Made by a program: the position numbers and the translations under genes
The notes under the pieces: model-generated
What the model was told of the DNA's origin: nothing
The model's input: the letters and a program-made list of their open reading frames with translations, nothing else
Database searches by the model: none
NCBI GenBank assembly: GCA_030642635.1
Contig: DAOWNK010000004.1
Coordinates: 1-30,823 of the forward strand
Length of the DNA stretch: 30,823 bases
From: Pirellulales bacterium
Lineage (GTDB): Bacteria; Planctomycetota; Planctomycetia; Pirellulales; Thermoguttaceae
Reading direction: 5' to 3'
Part shown: in pieces, positions 1 to 6,696 of the stretch
Position numbering within the stretch: position 1 is the first letter of the stretch
How the letters are laid out: each line of letters opens with the position of its first letter

Positions 1-1
1 C

Positions 2-874
2 AGCTATGTGGGCATTAAGGACAGCGTGATGATTCCCAGCATTGGGGAGGTCTCGGGCATCAACCGGATTAGCCGCGAGGTCTTCACCAAGGCGGTTGGG
101 GCAGTCTGTGGCATGGTGGAAACCGAGGTGCCGCCCGGGGAAGACAAGCCTTTGGTAGTCGCCTCCATGTTCGGCAACACCACCCCTTGCGTGGAAGCCG
201 CCAAGGCGATCATCGAGGAGGCCGGATACGAGGTGCTGGTCTTCCACGCCACCGGCAACGGCGGCAAGACCATGGAAAGCCTTATCCAGGCCGGTCTGAC
301 CGCGGGTGTGCTCGATGTGACCACTACGGAGTGGGCCGACGAGTTGGTCGGCGGAATCTTGTCTGCCGGTCCCACGCGCCTGGAATCCGCTGCCAAGTGT
401 GGTGTGCCCGCAGTTGTCACCCCGGCCTGCCTGGACATGGTGAACTTCGGCGTGCCGGAGACCGTGCCCGAGAAGTTTCAAGAGCGGATATTTTACCAAC
501 ACAACCCCAACGTCACGCTGATGCGCACCACGCCCGAGGAATGCCGCCGGTTGGGCCAAATCATGGCCGAAAAGTTCAATATGAGCACAGCCCCGGTCAC
601 CGTGCTGCTTCCGCTTCGGGGCCTGAGCATGATCGACGTTCCCGGCGGCCCGTTCTGGTGGCCGGAGGCCGATCAGGCGTTGTTCGATGCGTTGAAGCAG
701 AATCTCCGCCGGGACATCCCGGTGGTCGAAATGGATTGTCACGTTAACGCCCCCCGGTTCGCTCGGCGCTGCGCCGAGACCCTGCTGACGAGCATGGCCA
801 AGGAGACGAGTTCGTATATCCTCAACACTATTAACAGGAGATCAAGATGGCTGAACCAAGAAGTGAAATTCTGA
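2..874 (+). CDS. UPF0261 / Tm-1-like ATP-binding domain protein (5' truncated)
   Basis: The reading frame is open from base 2, so the true start lies upstream of the window and only the C-terminal ~290 residues are seen. The UPF0261 family (the N-terminal domain of tomato Tm-1) is usually about 400 residues. Family-like stretches are VASMFGNTTPCVEAAKAIIE, a Gly-rich HATGNGGKTME segment, TTTEWADELVGG and VVTPACLDMVNFG. No membrane segment or signal peptide is visible, so it should be cytoplasmic. It overlaps the next gene by 28 bases, and the start and Shine-Dalgarno of that gene lie inside this coding sequence, suggesting translational coupling. In plant Tm-1 this domain is fused to the domain made by the next gene. 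The biochemical role of the bacterial pair is not known to me; ATP binding is inferred from Tm-1. Confidence 0.88.
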   Translation, partial: SYVGIKDSVMIPSIGEVSGINRISREVFTKAVGAVCGMVETEVPPGEDKPLVVASMFGNTTPCVEAAKAIIEEAGYEVLVFHATGNGGKTMESLIQAGLTAGVLDVTTTEWADELVGGILSAGPTRLESAAKCGVPAVVTPACLDMVNFGVPETVPEKFQERIFYQHNPNVTLMRTTPEECRRLGQIMAEKFNMSTAPVTVLLPLRGLSMIDVPGGPFWWPEADQALFDALKQNLRRDIPVVEMDCHVNAPRFARRCAETLLTSMAKETSSYILNTINRRSRWLNQEVKF

Positions 875-1680
875 AACGTCTTCGGCGGAAAATCGCCGAG
901 GGAAAACCGATCATTGGCGGTGGTGCCGGCACGGGCATCAGCGCTAAGTTCGAAGAAGCCGGCGGCATCGACTTGATCGTGATCTACAACGCCGGCCGCT
1001 TCCGAATGGCCGGGCGTGGATCGATCGCAGGACTGCTGCCCTACGGAGATGCCAATGCGAGGATGATGGCGCTGTCCGCTGAAGTGTGGCCGGTGGTCAA
1101 AAAAACCCCCGTGCTGGCCGGCGTGTGCGGCACCGATCCTATGCGCCGGATGGACCGCTTCCTCGACCAGGTCCGGAACACCGGGTTTGCCGGTGTGCAG
1201 AACTTCCCTACCGTAGGTCTATTCGAGGGTGCTATTCGCGTGTCAATGGAAGAGACCGGTTTCGGCTACGACAAGGAGGTCGAAATGATCCGGCTTGCTC
1301 ACGAAAGGGATCTCCTGACTACACCATACGTCTTTACCACCGACGAATCTGCCAAGATGACCGAAGCAGGCGCCGATATCATTGTCGCCCACATGGGATG
1401 CACCGTCTCCGGCTCGATCGGCACGAAGACGGCCAAAACACTTACTGAGTCTGTGAAACTGATCGACCAGATCACCGAAAGCGCCAAAGACATCCGTAAT
1501 GATGTGATCGTGCTGTGCCACGGTGGGCCGATCGCCGAACCCGATGATGCTCAGTACGTCTTGAAGCATTGCAGGGCCGCCGACGGTTTTTATGGTGCCA
1601 GTTCAATGGAGCGTCTGCCCACCGAGCGGGCGATCCAGCAGCAAACCGAAAAATTCATCCAGATCCGAAAAACCCTGTAA
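847..1680 (+). CDS. Phosphoenolpyruvate hydrolase family TIM-barrel protein
   Basis: A 277-residue protein of the PEP_hydrolase/Tm-1 C-terminal TIM-barrel family. Recognisable segments are KPIIGGGAGTGISAKFEEAG near the N-terminus, LIVIYNAGRFRMAGRGS, VLAGVCGTDPMRRM, GVQNFPTVGLFEG, DIIVAHMGCT and VLCHGGPIAEPDD near the C-terminus, which matches a complete beta/alpha barrel. The start is ATG at 847, preceded by AGGAG at 836-840. It overlaps the end of the UPF0261 gene, so the two are one operon and probably partners; plants carry them as one polypeptide. Despite the family name, PEP hydrolysis is not proven for most members. The next 23 bases lead into a gene of different character, so the left edge of the mobile element may lie close to 1681. 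Confidence 0.88.
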   Translation: MAEPRSEILKRLRRKIAEGKPIIGGGAGTGISAKFEEAGGIDLIVIYNAGRFRMAGRGSIAGLLPYGDANARMMALSAEVWPVVKKTPVLAGVCGTDPMRRMDRFLDQVRNTGFAGVQNFPTVGLFEGAIRVSMEETGFGYDKEVEMIRLAHERDLLTTPYVFTTDESAKMTEAGADIIVAHMGCTVSGSIGTKTAKTLTESVKLIDQITESAKDIRNDVIVLCHGGPIAEPDDAQYVLKHCRAADGFYGASSMERLPTERAIQQQTEKFIQIRKTL

Positions 1681-1703
1681 ACTGTTGTGCGCACCTTGGA
1701 AAA

Positions 1704-2372
1704 ATGGACTTTTTCACGGACAAGGTACACTCTTTCCCAATTGCCCACCATCCGTGTAGAAGTCCAGTCCAGGTCCAAGACATCGTTGTCGTGCCCGAGC
1801 ACCTGGAACAATGGCAAGCCCGCCTGATCGAGTGGGCGGCGTCCAATCTCAGCTACCACACGAATAAAGAACTCAAGTACGTCCGCTACAATCCGCTGAT
1901 GCCGATCAACCCGAGCCTGCTCCATAAGTACATGGTTTTGGGCGTGGTCAACGACGCCGTGATCGACGAGGAAGAAGACTACACGGGCATCGTCATTGAC
2001 CCGTGGCCGTCGAGTGTAGGGAATGACAAAGAACACAACGACCGCTTTGTTCAGGGCGCGGCTTATAGCGCAAAAAAGCTCATCCAGGTGAAAAAGTTTT
2101 CCAGTCGCGACGCTAAGCGACTGCCGGGTTTTCTGGACGATGTGTGGGATGATCTGGGCATTGTGGCGACGACGGAAGCACACGCAGACGACGTAACGTC
2201 AACCGCTTCGGCATTCTTTAAAAAAGCGTTCAAGGGGCATACAAAGTATCGGGCACTTTGCGGGGACAAATTGGGGCTTGTGACGGCATTGAAGTTGCTT
2301 AACCAAGTGTTCTCGCCACACAATCTGTACGGGCGCAACCCGTCCGGCGAAGAATATCGTGAAGACGAATAG
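1704..2372 (+). CDS. Hypothetical protein at the left side of the integrative element
   Basis: Open frame of 222 residues from ATG 1704; the frame stays open upstream into the previous gene, and no good ribosome-binding site marks this start, so the first ~30 residues may not be real. The protein is acidic to neutral with no signal peptide, membrane segment or motif I recognise. Central residues such as EEEDYTGIVIDPWP and the C-terminal LGLVTALKLLNQVF look like normal folded protein rather than shadow frame. It follows the PEP-hydrolase gene on the same strand and precedes the HTH genes of the element. I cannot assign a function; it may be cargo of the element or a truncated gene. Confidence 0.4.
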   Translation: MDFFTDKVHSFPIAHHPCRSPVQVQDIVVVPEHLEQWQARLIEWAASNLSYHTNKELKYVRYNPLMPINPSLLHKYMVLGVVNDAVIDEEEDYTGIVIDPWPSSVGNDKEHNDRFVQGAAYSAKKLIQVKKFSSRDAKRLPGFLDDVWDDLGIVATTEAHADDVTSTASAFFKKAFKGHTKYRALCGDKLGLVTALKLLNQVFSPHNLYGRNPSGEEYREDE

Positions 2373-2391
2373 CCGGATGGGTGTTCGATCA

Positions 2392-2491
2392 TTCGGCATC
2401 GTTTGCCGAACACCTGAATAATTTTCTTTCCCCTGCTGGACCCTGCTTTTGTCGGCGTTTTCGTGCAATTCTCGCACTGTTCGGCATCGTT
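2392..2491. repeat. Hairpin and 12-bp direct repeat upstream of the HTH genes
   Basis: TTCGGCATCGTT occurs at 2392-2403 and again at 2480-2491. The first copy is part of a hairpin with arms TTCGGCA (2392-2398) and TGCCGAA (2404-2410); the second sits between GTTCG and CGAAC. The pair lies in the 188-base gap before the first excisionase-like gene, where recombinase or HTH-protein binding sites would be plausible. A weak terminator for the preceding gene is the alternative; no clean T tract follows. Confidence 0.4.
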
Positions 2492-2560
2492 CTATCGAAC
2501 GCTGGCCCAACGGGTATGCGGGCCGCACTTCGCGGCAAGCGACCTGTTGGAGAAACGATA

Positions 2561-2773
2561 ATGGAAACGAAAACCGCTCAAACAACGCCGGCCCTGGCCC
2601 TGCGCCCCCGCGACGCGGCGAAGGCCCTGGGAATCTCGCCTCGTTTACTTTGGCAACTGACCCACGATGGTACGATACCGTCGATTAAGCTGGGCCGCGC
2701 CGTGCTTTATCGGCGTGATGCGCTGGTAGCTTGGCTTGATGGGGCCGAGCAAAAGGTGGTGCAAGATGACTAA
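2561..2773 (+). CDS. Excisionase/AlpA-like helix-turn-helix protein (HTH_17)
   Basis: A 70-residue protein with the compact winged-helix layout of excisionase/AlpA-type DNA-binding proteins: RPRDAAKALGISPRLLWQL (helix-turn-helix), IPSIKLGRAVLYRRDALVAWL (wing and final helix). These proteins bind DNA as recombination directionality factors or as activators in phage satellites and integrative elements. The start at ATG 2561 is chosen because TGGAG stands at 2548-2552; longer frames upstream have no such signal. Its stop codon overlaps the start of a second gene of the same family, so the two are co-translated. Which of the pair serves as excisionase for the integrase at 5.2 kb cannot be told. 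Confidence 0.8.
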   Translation: METKTAQTTPALALRPRDAAKALGISPRLLWQLTHDGTIPSIKLGRAVLYRRDALVAWLDGAEQKVVQDD

Positions 2774-2969
2774 TACTCCTTCGGTCAAGCTGTTACTGTC
2801 CGCCCGCGACGCGGCTGCGGCTTTGTCGATTTGCGAAAAAACGCTTTGGAGCAATACGGTCCCACGCGGGTCAATCCCGATGGTGAGAATCGGAAGCCGA
2901 ACCTTGTACGATCCGACCGATCTGCTGGTATGGATCGACGCACAAAAGGAAGGGGGTGCCGACCGATGA
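2766..2969 (+). CDS. Second excisionase-like helix-turn-helix protein (HTH_17)
   Basis: A 67-residue protein starting at ATG 2766, eight bases before the preceding gene ends. It has the same fold as its neighbour (SARDAAAALSICEKTLW for the helix-turn-helix, PMVRIGSRTLYDPTDLLVWI for wing and last helix) but is clearly diverged from it. The recognition region WSNTVPRGSIP differs, so a different target site is expected. It overlaps the primase start at 2966 by four bases (ATGA). Tandem HTH_17 genes just before a primase are a layout seen in phage-satellite and plasmid-like integrative elements. A role in excision or replication control is inferred from position. Confidence 0.78.
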   Translation: MTNTPSVKLLLSARDAAAALSICEKTLWSNTVPRGSIPMVRIGSRTLYDPTDLLVWIDAQKEGGADR

Positions 2970-3514
2970 ACGACACCCCTGTTGAACTTGTATTGTCCAA
3001 ACTACCCAACGCAAAGCGGAGCGGGAAGGGTTGGTCGGCTAAATGCCCGACGCATGATGACCGACGGCCCAGTTTAACCATCACAGAAGGTGGCGATAGG
3101 CAGGCGTTGCTCCATTGCCATGCAGGCTGTTCGGTTGAAGAAATCTGCGCGGCGTTAGGGCTGACGATGCGCGACTTGATGTCGTCTACGTCTACACAAT
3201 TGCAAAATCCCCGAAAAAAACGGCAATGCCGCAGACACGGCCAAGAAAAAACCCGCAACAGCAAGACCTGCTCCACGGCCAACGCGATGGTGCGCGAACT
3301 GGAACGCCAGCACGGCAATAGGTCTGCCATGTGGACTTATCGCAACGCCGAAGGCGAACAGGTCGGCGCGATTGTCCGATGGGATACGCCGGCGGGCAAA
3401 GATATCCTGCCGATAGCCCGCAATGGCGATGGTCGCCGGGATGCCGGAGCCGAGGCCGTTGTATGGCCTGCCGGACTTGGCGGGTGCAGATCGGGTGTAC
3501 GTTTGCGAGGGTGA
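2966..3514 (+). pseudogene. CHC2 zinc-finger primase, N-terminal fragment with frameshift
   Basis: Starts at ATG 2966 (ATGA overlap with the previous gene). The first ~70 residues form a CHC2-type primase zinc domain: GWSAKCPTHDDRRPSL, then ALLHCHAGCSVEEICAALGL, with Cys and His ligands in place. After PIARNGDG (about 3436) the frame turns into an Arg/Gly-rich shadow and stops at 3512. The expected continuation MPEPRPLYGLPDLAG... DRVYVCEGEKPA, the start of a TOPRIM-type domain, is present in the next frame at 3444-3523. So one frameshift separates zinc finger from TOPRIM, and the TOPRIM domain then breaks off at the junction with the next fragment. The original gene was probably one large primase-helicase needed to replicate the element. 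It is very likely inactive. Confidence 0.78.
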
Positions 3515-3526
3515 GAAGCCGGCGGT

Positions 3527-4366
3527 GTGGTGTTGCTCAGCGCTGAGGATGACATTGCTGATACGGTCCGCCCGCGGCTGGACGCGGCCGGTGCCGAGGT
3601 TCGTCGCATCTTTACACTAACCGGTATTTGTGGGAGTGACGAAGATGGTGGATATCAGCGCAGTATAGACCTGTCGCGCGACTTGGCCTACGTCGAAGCG
3701 GCAATATGCCAAACGCCCGACTGCCGGATGGTGGTGATCGACCCGATTACGGCATATCTCGGGCGGACGGATTCTCACAAGAACGCCGAGATTCGCGGGC
3801 TACTGGCTCCGCTGTCTGAACTGGCCGGCCGGTATCGGGTGGCGGTGGTTGCGGTGACTCACCTGAACAAGAACAATGTCGGCCCGGCAATCTATCGGAG
3901 TATGGGAAGTTTAGCGTTTGTCGCTGCGGCACGGGCAACTTGGGTGGTGTCTAAGGACAAGGAAAACTCGCATCGGCGGCTGATGTTGCCGATCAAAAAC
4001 AACCTGGCGGCTGACGTGTTGGGGTTGGCGTACAGCATTGAACCTTATGGGCCAAACGACGACCCGGTGGTTGTGTGGGAGCCTGAGCCGGTCGAGGTGT
4101 CGGTCGATGATGCTCTGGAACATTCCAACGGTGAAAGGGAGAAGAGCGGTGCGTTGTCTGAGGCTGTAGATTGGCTGCGCGATGCCCTTGGCAACGGTTC
4201 TGTTCCGTCCGAGGAACTCAAGCGGCAGGCACGGAACGATGGTATCAAGGATCGGACACTTGAACGAGCAAAGTTGGAACTCAAAATCAAGGCACACCGC
4301 GAAGGGTTCGGCGAGTCAGGGCAGTGGGTGTGGACGTTGCCAGACCATAGACCGCCAAACTTCTGA
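3527..4366 (+). pseudogene. RepA/AAA_25-like replicative ATPase fragment lacking its P-loop
   Basis: Frame from GTG 3527, same frame as the primase fragment upstream. It begins directly at VVLLSAEDDIADTVRPRLD, which in RepA-like ATPases of this type comes shortly after the Walker A strand and helix; no GxxGxGK[ST] is found anywhere before it. The Walker B strand CRMVVIDPITAYLG and the sensor region VAVVAVTHLNKN are intact, and the C-terminus (from about residue 195) is helical and would be the DNA-binding or partner-binding tail. The junction near 3520 joins a cut TOPRIM domain to a cut ATPase domain, which fits an internal deletion of a few hundred bases. It may still be translated, but it should not bind ATP normally. 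The call as RepA-like rests on remembered family sequence. Confidence 0.72.
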
Positions 4367-4390
4367 GAGTGGCGAGGAATGGGGAGAAAT

Positions 4391-4822
4391 ATGACCACGG
4401 CTACCAATCTGCTTGCCGAACTTGGGCGGCTGGGTATCGAGGTGACGGCCCACGGCAACCGGTTGCGATACCGCCCACGGTCGGCTGTGACGCCCGAGTT
4501 GGCCGAACGGATGAAAGTCCACAAGGCCGAACTGTTGGCGATACTAACGGCCACGCCGGCGGATGACACCTCGACGGCCGAGCACCCACTGGCGGGCACG
4601 CCGTTCGATGGGTGGATTCAGCGACCGGACTGTGCCGGCAGATGGGGTTGGGAACGGCCCGACCTGGCCGAGTGGCAACGCTGGTGGGCACGATCCACGT
4701 TCGATGACCTGCCAGAGGTGCCCGAGGGGTTTCAGTTCGGCAAGATCGACGAAACGGCCGCCGAGGTTCGCCAGGGTTGCGTTCCGAGGGCACAAGCCGG
4801 TGCAAATACCTGTCGGGCATGA
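4391..4822 (+). CDS. TubC N-terminal docking-domain-like protein
   Basis: A 143-residue protein from ATG 4391, with GGGGAG at 4381-4386 as ribosome-binding site. Residues 5-52 (LLAELGRLGIEVTAHGNRLR through KVHKAELLAIL) match the TubC_N docking fold: helix, beta hairpin with a HGNRLRYRP strand, then a PELAERMKVHKAELL helix. In polyketide/peptide synthetases this domain docks large enzymes; stand-alone copies also occur in mobile elements, often near primases, where the role is unclear. The C-terminal half is Trp-rich (WERPDLAEWQRWWARSTFDD) and not recognised. It follows the ATPase fragment by 24 bases, in the same operon. Docking to the primase-helicase is a possible role but is inference. Confidence 0.65.
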   Translation: MTTATNLLAELGRLGIEVTAHGNRLRYRPRSAVTPELAERMKVHKAELLAILTATPADDTSTAEHPLAGTPFDGWIQRPDCAGRWGWERPDLAEWQRWWARSTFDDLPEVPEGFQFGKIDETAAEVRQGCVPRAQAGANTCRA

Positions 4823-4840
4823 GGCCGTAAGGGAGCGAAT

Positions 4841-4963
4841 ATGAGCGGTTGGCAGGACATTAAACCAGGCAACGACGCCTTGCAAAACTTACGAGTATTT
4901 ACGAACCAACACCGATTGTCGGCATGGGGCTTGACAAATTTTCAAGTAACGTATAGAATGTGA
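4841..4963 (+). CDS. Possible 40-residue small protein
   Basis: ATG 4841 follows a good Shine-Dalgarno (GGGAG, 4830-4834) and stays open for 40 codons, ending three bases before the XRE start codon. The peptide begins MSGWQDIKPGNDALQNLRVF and has no recognised domain. It runs through the promoter of the next gene, so it may instead be a chance frame or the remnant of a gene cut by deletion. Confidence 0.3.
   Translation: MSGWQDIKPGNDALQNLRVFTNQHRLSAWGLTNFQVTYRM
4931..4959 (+). promoter_or_regulatory. Strong sigma70-type promoter of the XRE gene
   Basis: TTGACA at 4931-4936, a 17-base spacer, and TAGAAT at 4954-4959. Transcription would start around 4965-4967, at or next to the ATG at 4967, so the mRNA may be leaderless. 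Confidence 0.6.
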
Positions 4964-4966
4964 CCG

Positions 4967-5209
4967 ATGGCACGAAAACGAACCAAACTGAGCGACCAAT
5001 TACGCCACGCAATCGAAGGCTGTGGCAAGAGTCGTTACGTGATTTCACAAGACACAGGTATCGATCAAGCGACCTTATCCCGATTCGTGAACGGCACAGG
5101 GGGATTGTCGATGCCAATTCTGGATACCCTCGCCGACTATCTCGACCTGGATATCACGATAGGTAGTAAAGCACGAAAACCGAAAAGCAAGAAAAAGAAA
5201 GGCAGGTAA
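4967..5209 (+). CDS. Small XRE-family helix-turn-helix regulator
   Basis: An 80-residue protein whose residues 8-65 form one Cro/C1-type domain: LRHAIEGCGKSRYVISQDTG, then IDQATLSRFVNGTGGLSMPI for the recognition helix and ILDTLADYLDLDI. It ends in a Lys-rich tail (KARKPKSKKKKGR), which would add non-specific DNA contact. It is probably the element's repressor or control protein. The start at 4967 is fixed by the promoter just upstream, which leaves no room for a leader or Shine-Dalgarno. The integrase starts two bases after its stop, so regulator and integrase are made from one transcript, a common way to hold integrase low. Confidence 0.85.
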   Translation: MARKRTKLSDQLRHAIEGCGKSRYVISQDTGIDQATLSRFVNGTGGLSMPILDTLADYLDLDITIGSKARKPKSKKKKGR

Positions 5210-5211
5210 TC

Positions 5212-6696
5212 ATGGCGAGTATAGCAAGAGACCCCAACGGACGAAAGCGGATTCTGTTCGTTGCACCCGACGGCCGGCGTAAGACGATTCGGCTGGATAA
5301 AGTGCCCGGGCGGGCAGCCGAGACAATTAAGATCAAGGTGGAGCATCTTGTCGCGGCGGCGGTATCGGGCTGCGGTTGGGATAGCGAAACGGCCAGATGG
5401 GTGGCCGAACTGCCCAACGCCCTGGTCGATAAGCTGGCGGCGGTGGGGTTGCTTCCAGCCCGGGAGCGGGCAACATTGGACGCATTTCTGGATTCGTATA
5501 TTCAAGGTCGGGCCAACGTGAAGCCGGCGACAACGATGAAGTACGGGAGCACTCGCCGCTCACTGGTCGGGTTTTTTGGTTCCGACAAGGGGCTTCGGAG
5601 CATCAACCAGGGCGATGCCGACGATTGGCGTCTGGACTTCCTTCCCAATCGCGAGCGGTTCTACTTTGTCACACTCGACGAGACCCAAAAGGTGATTGAC
5701 GCTTGCCCCGATGCTCAATGGCGGTTGATAGTCGCTTTGAGTCGCTACGGCGGCCTGCGATGCCCTTCAGAGCATTTTGGCCTGCGTTGGCGGGACATCG
5801 ACTGGCAGCACGGTAGAATCCGCGTGACGAGTCCCAAGACCGCACATCATCCGGGCGGGGAATCTCGCGTGATTCCTCTGTTTCCAGAATTACGGCCGTA
5901 CATGGAAGAAGCTTGGGAGCAAGCCGAGACTGGGGCAGAATACGTTCTCGGCAATCAATACCGCAGCGATCCTGTGAACGTCAATCTGCGGTCTCGACTG
6001 TTAGACATCATTTGGTCGGCCGGCTTAAAGGAATGGCCCAAGCTGTTCCCAAACATGCGTTCGACCAGAGAAACTGAACTGGCTGACCAGTTCCCAATGC
6101 ACGTTGTTTGCCAGTGGATTGGCAACAGCGAACCGATCGCCGCGAAGCACTATCTTCAAGTGACCGACGAACACTTTGAGCAAGCTGTCCAGGCCGGCGC
6201 AGAAGCGGCGCAAAATGCGGCGCAGTATTCTGCGGAATCACGTAGTACGGCATCGCAAGCGGAACCGCAAACCACTGTTTTTACCGAGGAATGCGATTCC
6301 TTACGATACTGTACAAATTATCAGCTAGCCGAGGCGGGACTCGAACCCGCACGAGCGTTGTGCTCACGGGATTTTAAATCCCGAGCGTCTACCTATTCCG
6401 CCACTCGGCCGGGATACTGCCGCAATCCGGTTGATTGCATTCAGGAACGCCTTTGCACTGGCCTCGATGCTGTCGGTCGAAATGCCGCGACCGCGGTACA
6501 GCCGGCCGCCGTACTCGACCTGCACTCGGACCTCGCCCTGGGCGTCTTGGCCGACGGTCACACTGTGGACGTTAAAATCCTTACAGTCAACGTTTATGCC
6601 GGTAATCTCTTCGATGGCCAGCAGCACGGCGTCGATCGGTCCGTCTCCGGATGCCATCTTCGTGTTGTGCTCTTTATCGCCATGACGCAGTGTTAG
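5212..6696 (+). CDS. Tyrosine-type site-specific integrase, reads through tRNA-Leu
   Basis: Starts at ATG 5212, two bases after the XRE gene. The catalytic domain is clear: Arg I in SRYGGLRCPSEHFGLRWRDI, the Lys/beta region SPKTAHHPGGESRVIPLFPE, a box II variant FPNMRSTRETELADQF, WIGNSEPIAAKHYLQ where Asn stands at the usual Gly-His position, and the nucleophile Tyr in KHYLQ. The N-terminal arm domain is present, but the core-binding domain is short: the frame goes from DADDWRLDFLP straight to NRERFYFVTLDE, where relatives I remember carry about 45 more residues, so an in-frame deletion is likely. The frame then runs through the whole tRNA-Leu gene and 286 bases into leuA antisense; the functional C-terminus is probably before ~6330. 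It would insert the element at the tRNA 3' end. Confidence 0.75.
   Translation: MASIARDPNGRKRILFVAPDGRRKTIRLDKVPGRAAETIKIKVEHLVAAAVSGCGWDSETARWVAELPNALVDKLAAVGLLPARERATLDAFLDSYIQGRANVKPATTMKYGSTRRSLVGFFGSDKGLRSINQGDADDWRLDFLPNRERFYFVTLDETQKVIDACPDAQWRLIVALSRYGGLRCPSEHFGLRWRDIDWQHGRIRVTSPKTAHHPGGESRVIPLFPELRPYMEEAWEQAETGAEYVLGNQYRSDPVNVNLRSRLLDIIWSAGLKEWPKLFPNMRSTRETELADQFPMHVVCQWIGNSEPIAAKHYLQVTDEHFEQAVQAGAEAAQNAAQYSAESRSTASQAEPQTTVFTEECDSLRYCTNYQLAEAGLEPARALCSRDFKSRASTYSATRPGYCRNPVDCIQERLCTGLDAVGRNAATAVQPAAVLDLHSDLALGVLADGHTVDVKILTVNVYAGNLFDGQQHGVDRSVSGCHLRVVLFIAMTQC
6326..6410 (-). tRNA. tRNA-Leu (anticodon UAA)
   Basis: On the minus strand the gene starts with the acceptor stem GGCCGAG and ends CTCGGCT plus discriminator A at 6326, giving a seven-pair stem with one G-U. 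The D arm reads TGGCGGAATAGGTAGAC. The anticodon stem CGGGA/TCCCG holds loop TTTAAAA, so the anticodon is TAA. A long variable arm (GTGAGCACAACGCTC) is typical of Leu. The T arm is GCGGG-TTCGAGT-CCCGC. CCA is not encoded. The 5' 47 bases overlap the end of leuA on the same strand. Confidence 0.95.

Larger units (their letters stand above)
1704..6326. mobile_element. Decaying tRNA-Leu-integrated element (approximate bounds)
   Basis: Genes with mobile-element functions fill this stretch in one direction: two excisionase-like HTH proteins, primase, ATPase, TubC-docking protein, XRE regulator and integrase. The integrase end touches the 3' end of tRNA-Leu, a classic attachment site. The left bound is only a guess, set after the PEP-hydrolase gene; I found no second copy of the tRNA 3' sequence in the window, so the distal att site is lost or lies further left. 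The primase, ATPase and integrase all show lesions, so the element is probably immobile without help. Confidence 0.6.

Noticed and set aside
1681..1760. Expected left att site (copy of the tRNA-Leu 3' end) of the integrative element
   Set aside because: No stretch resembling GCCGAGGCGGGACTCG was found here or elsewhere in the window apart from the tRNA itself.
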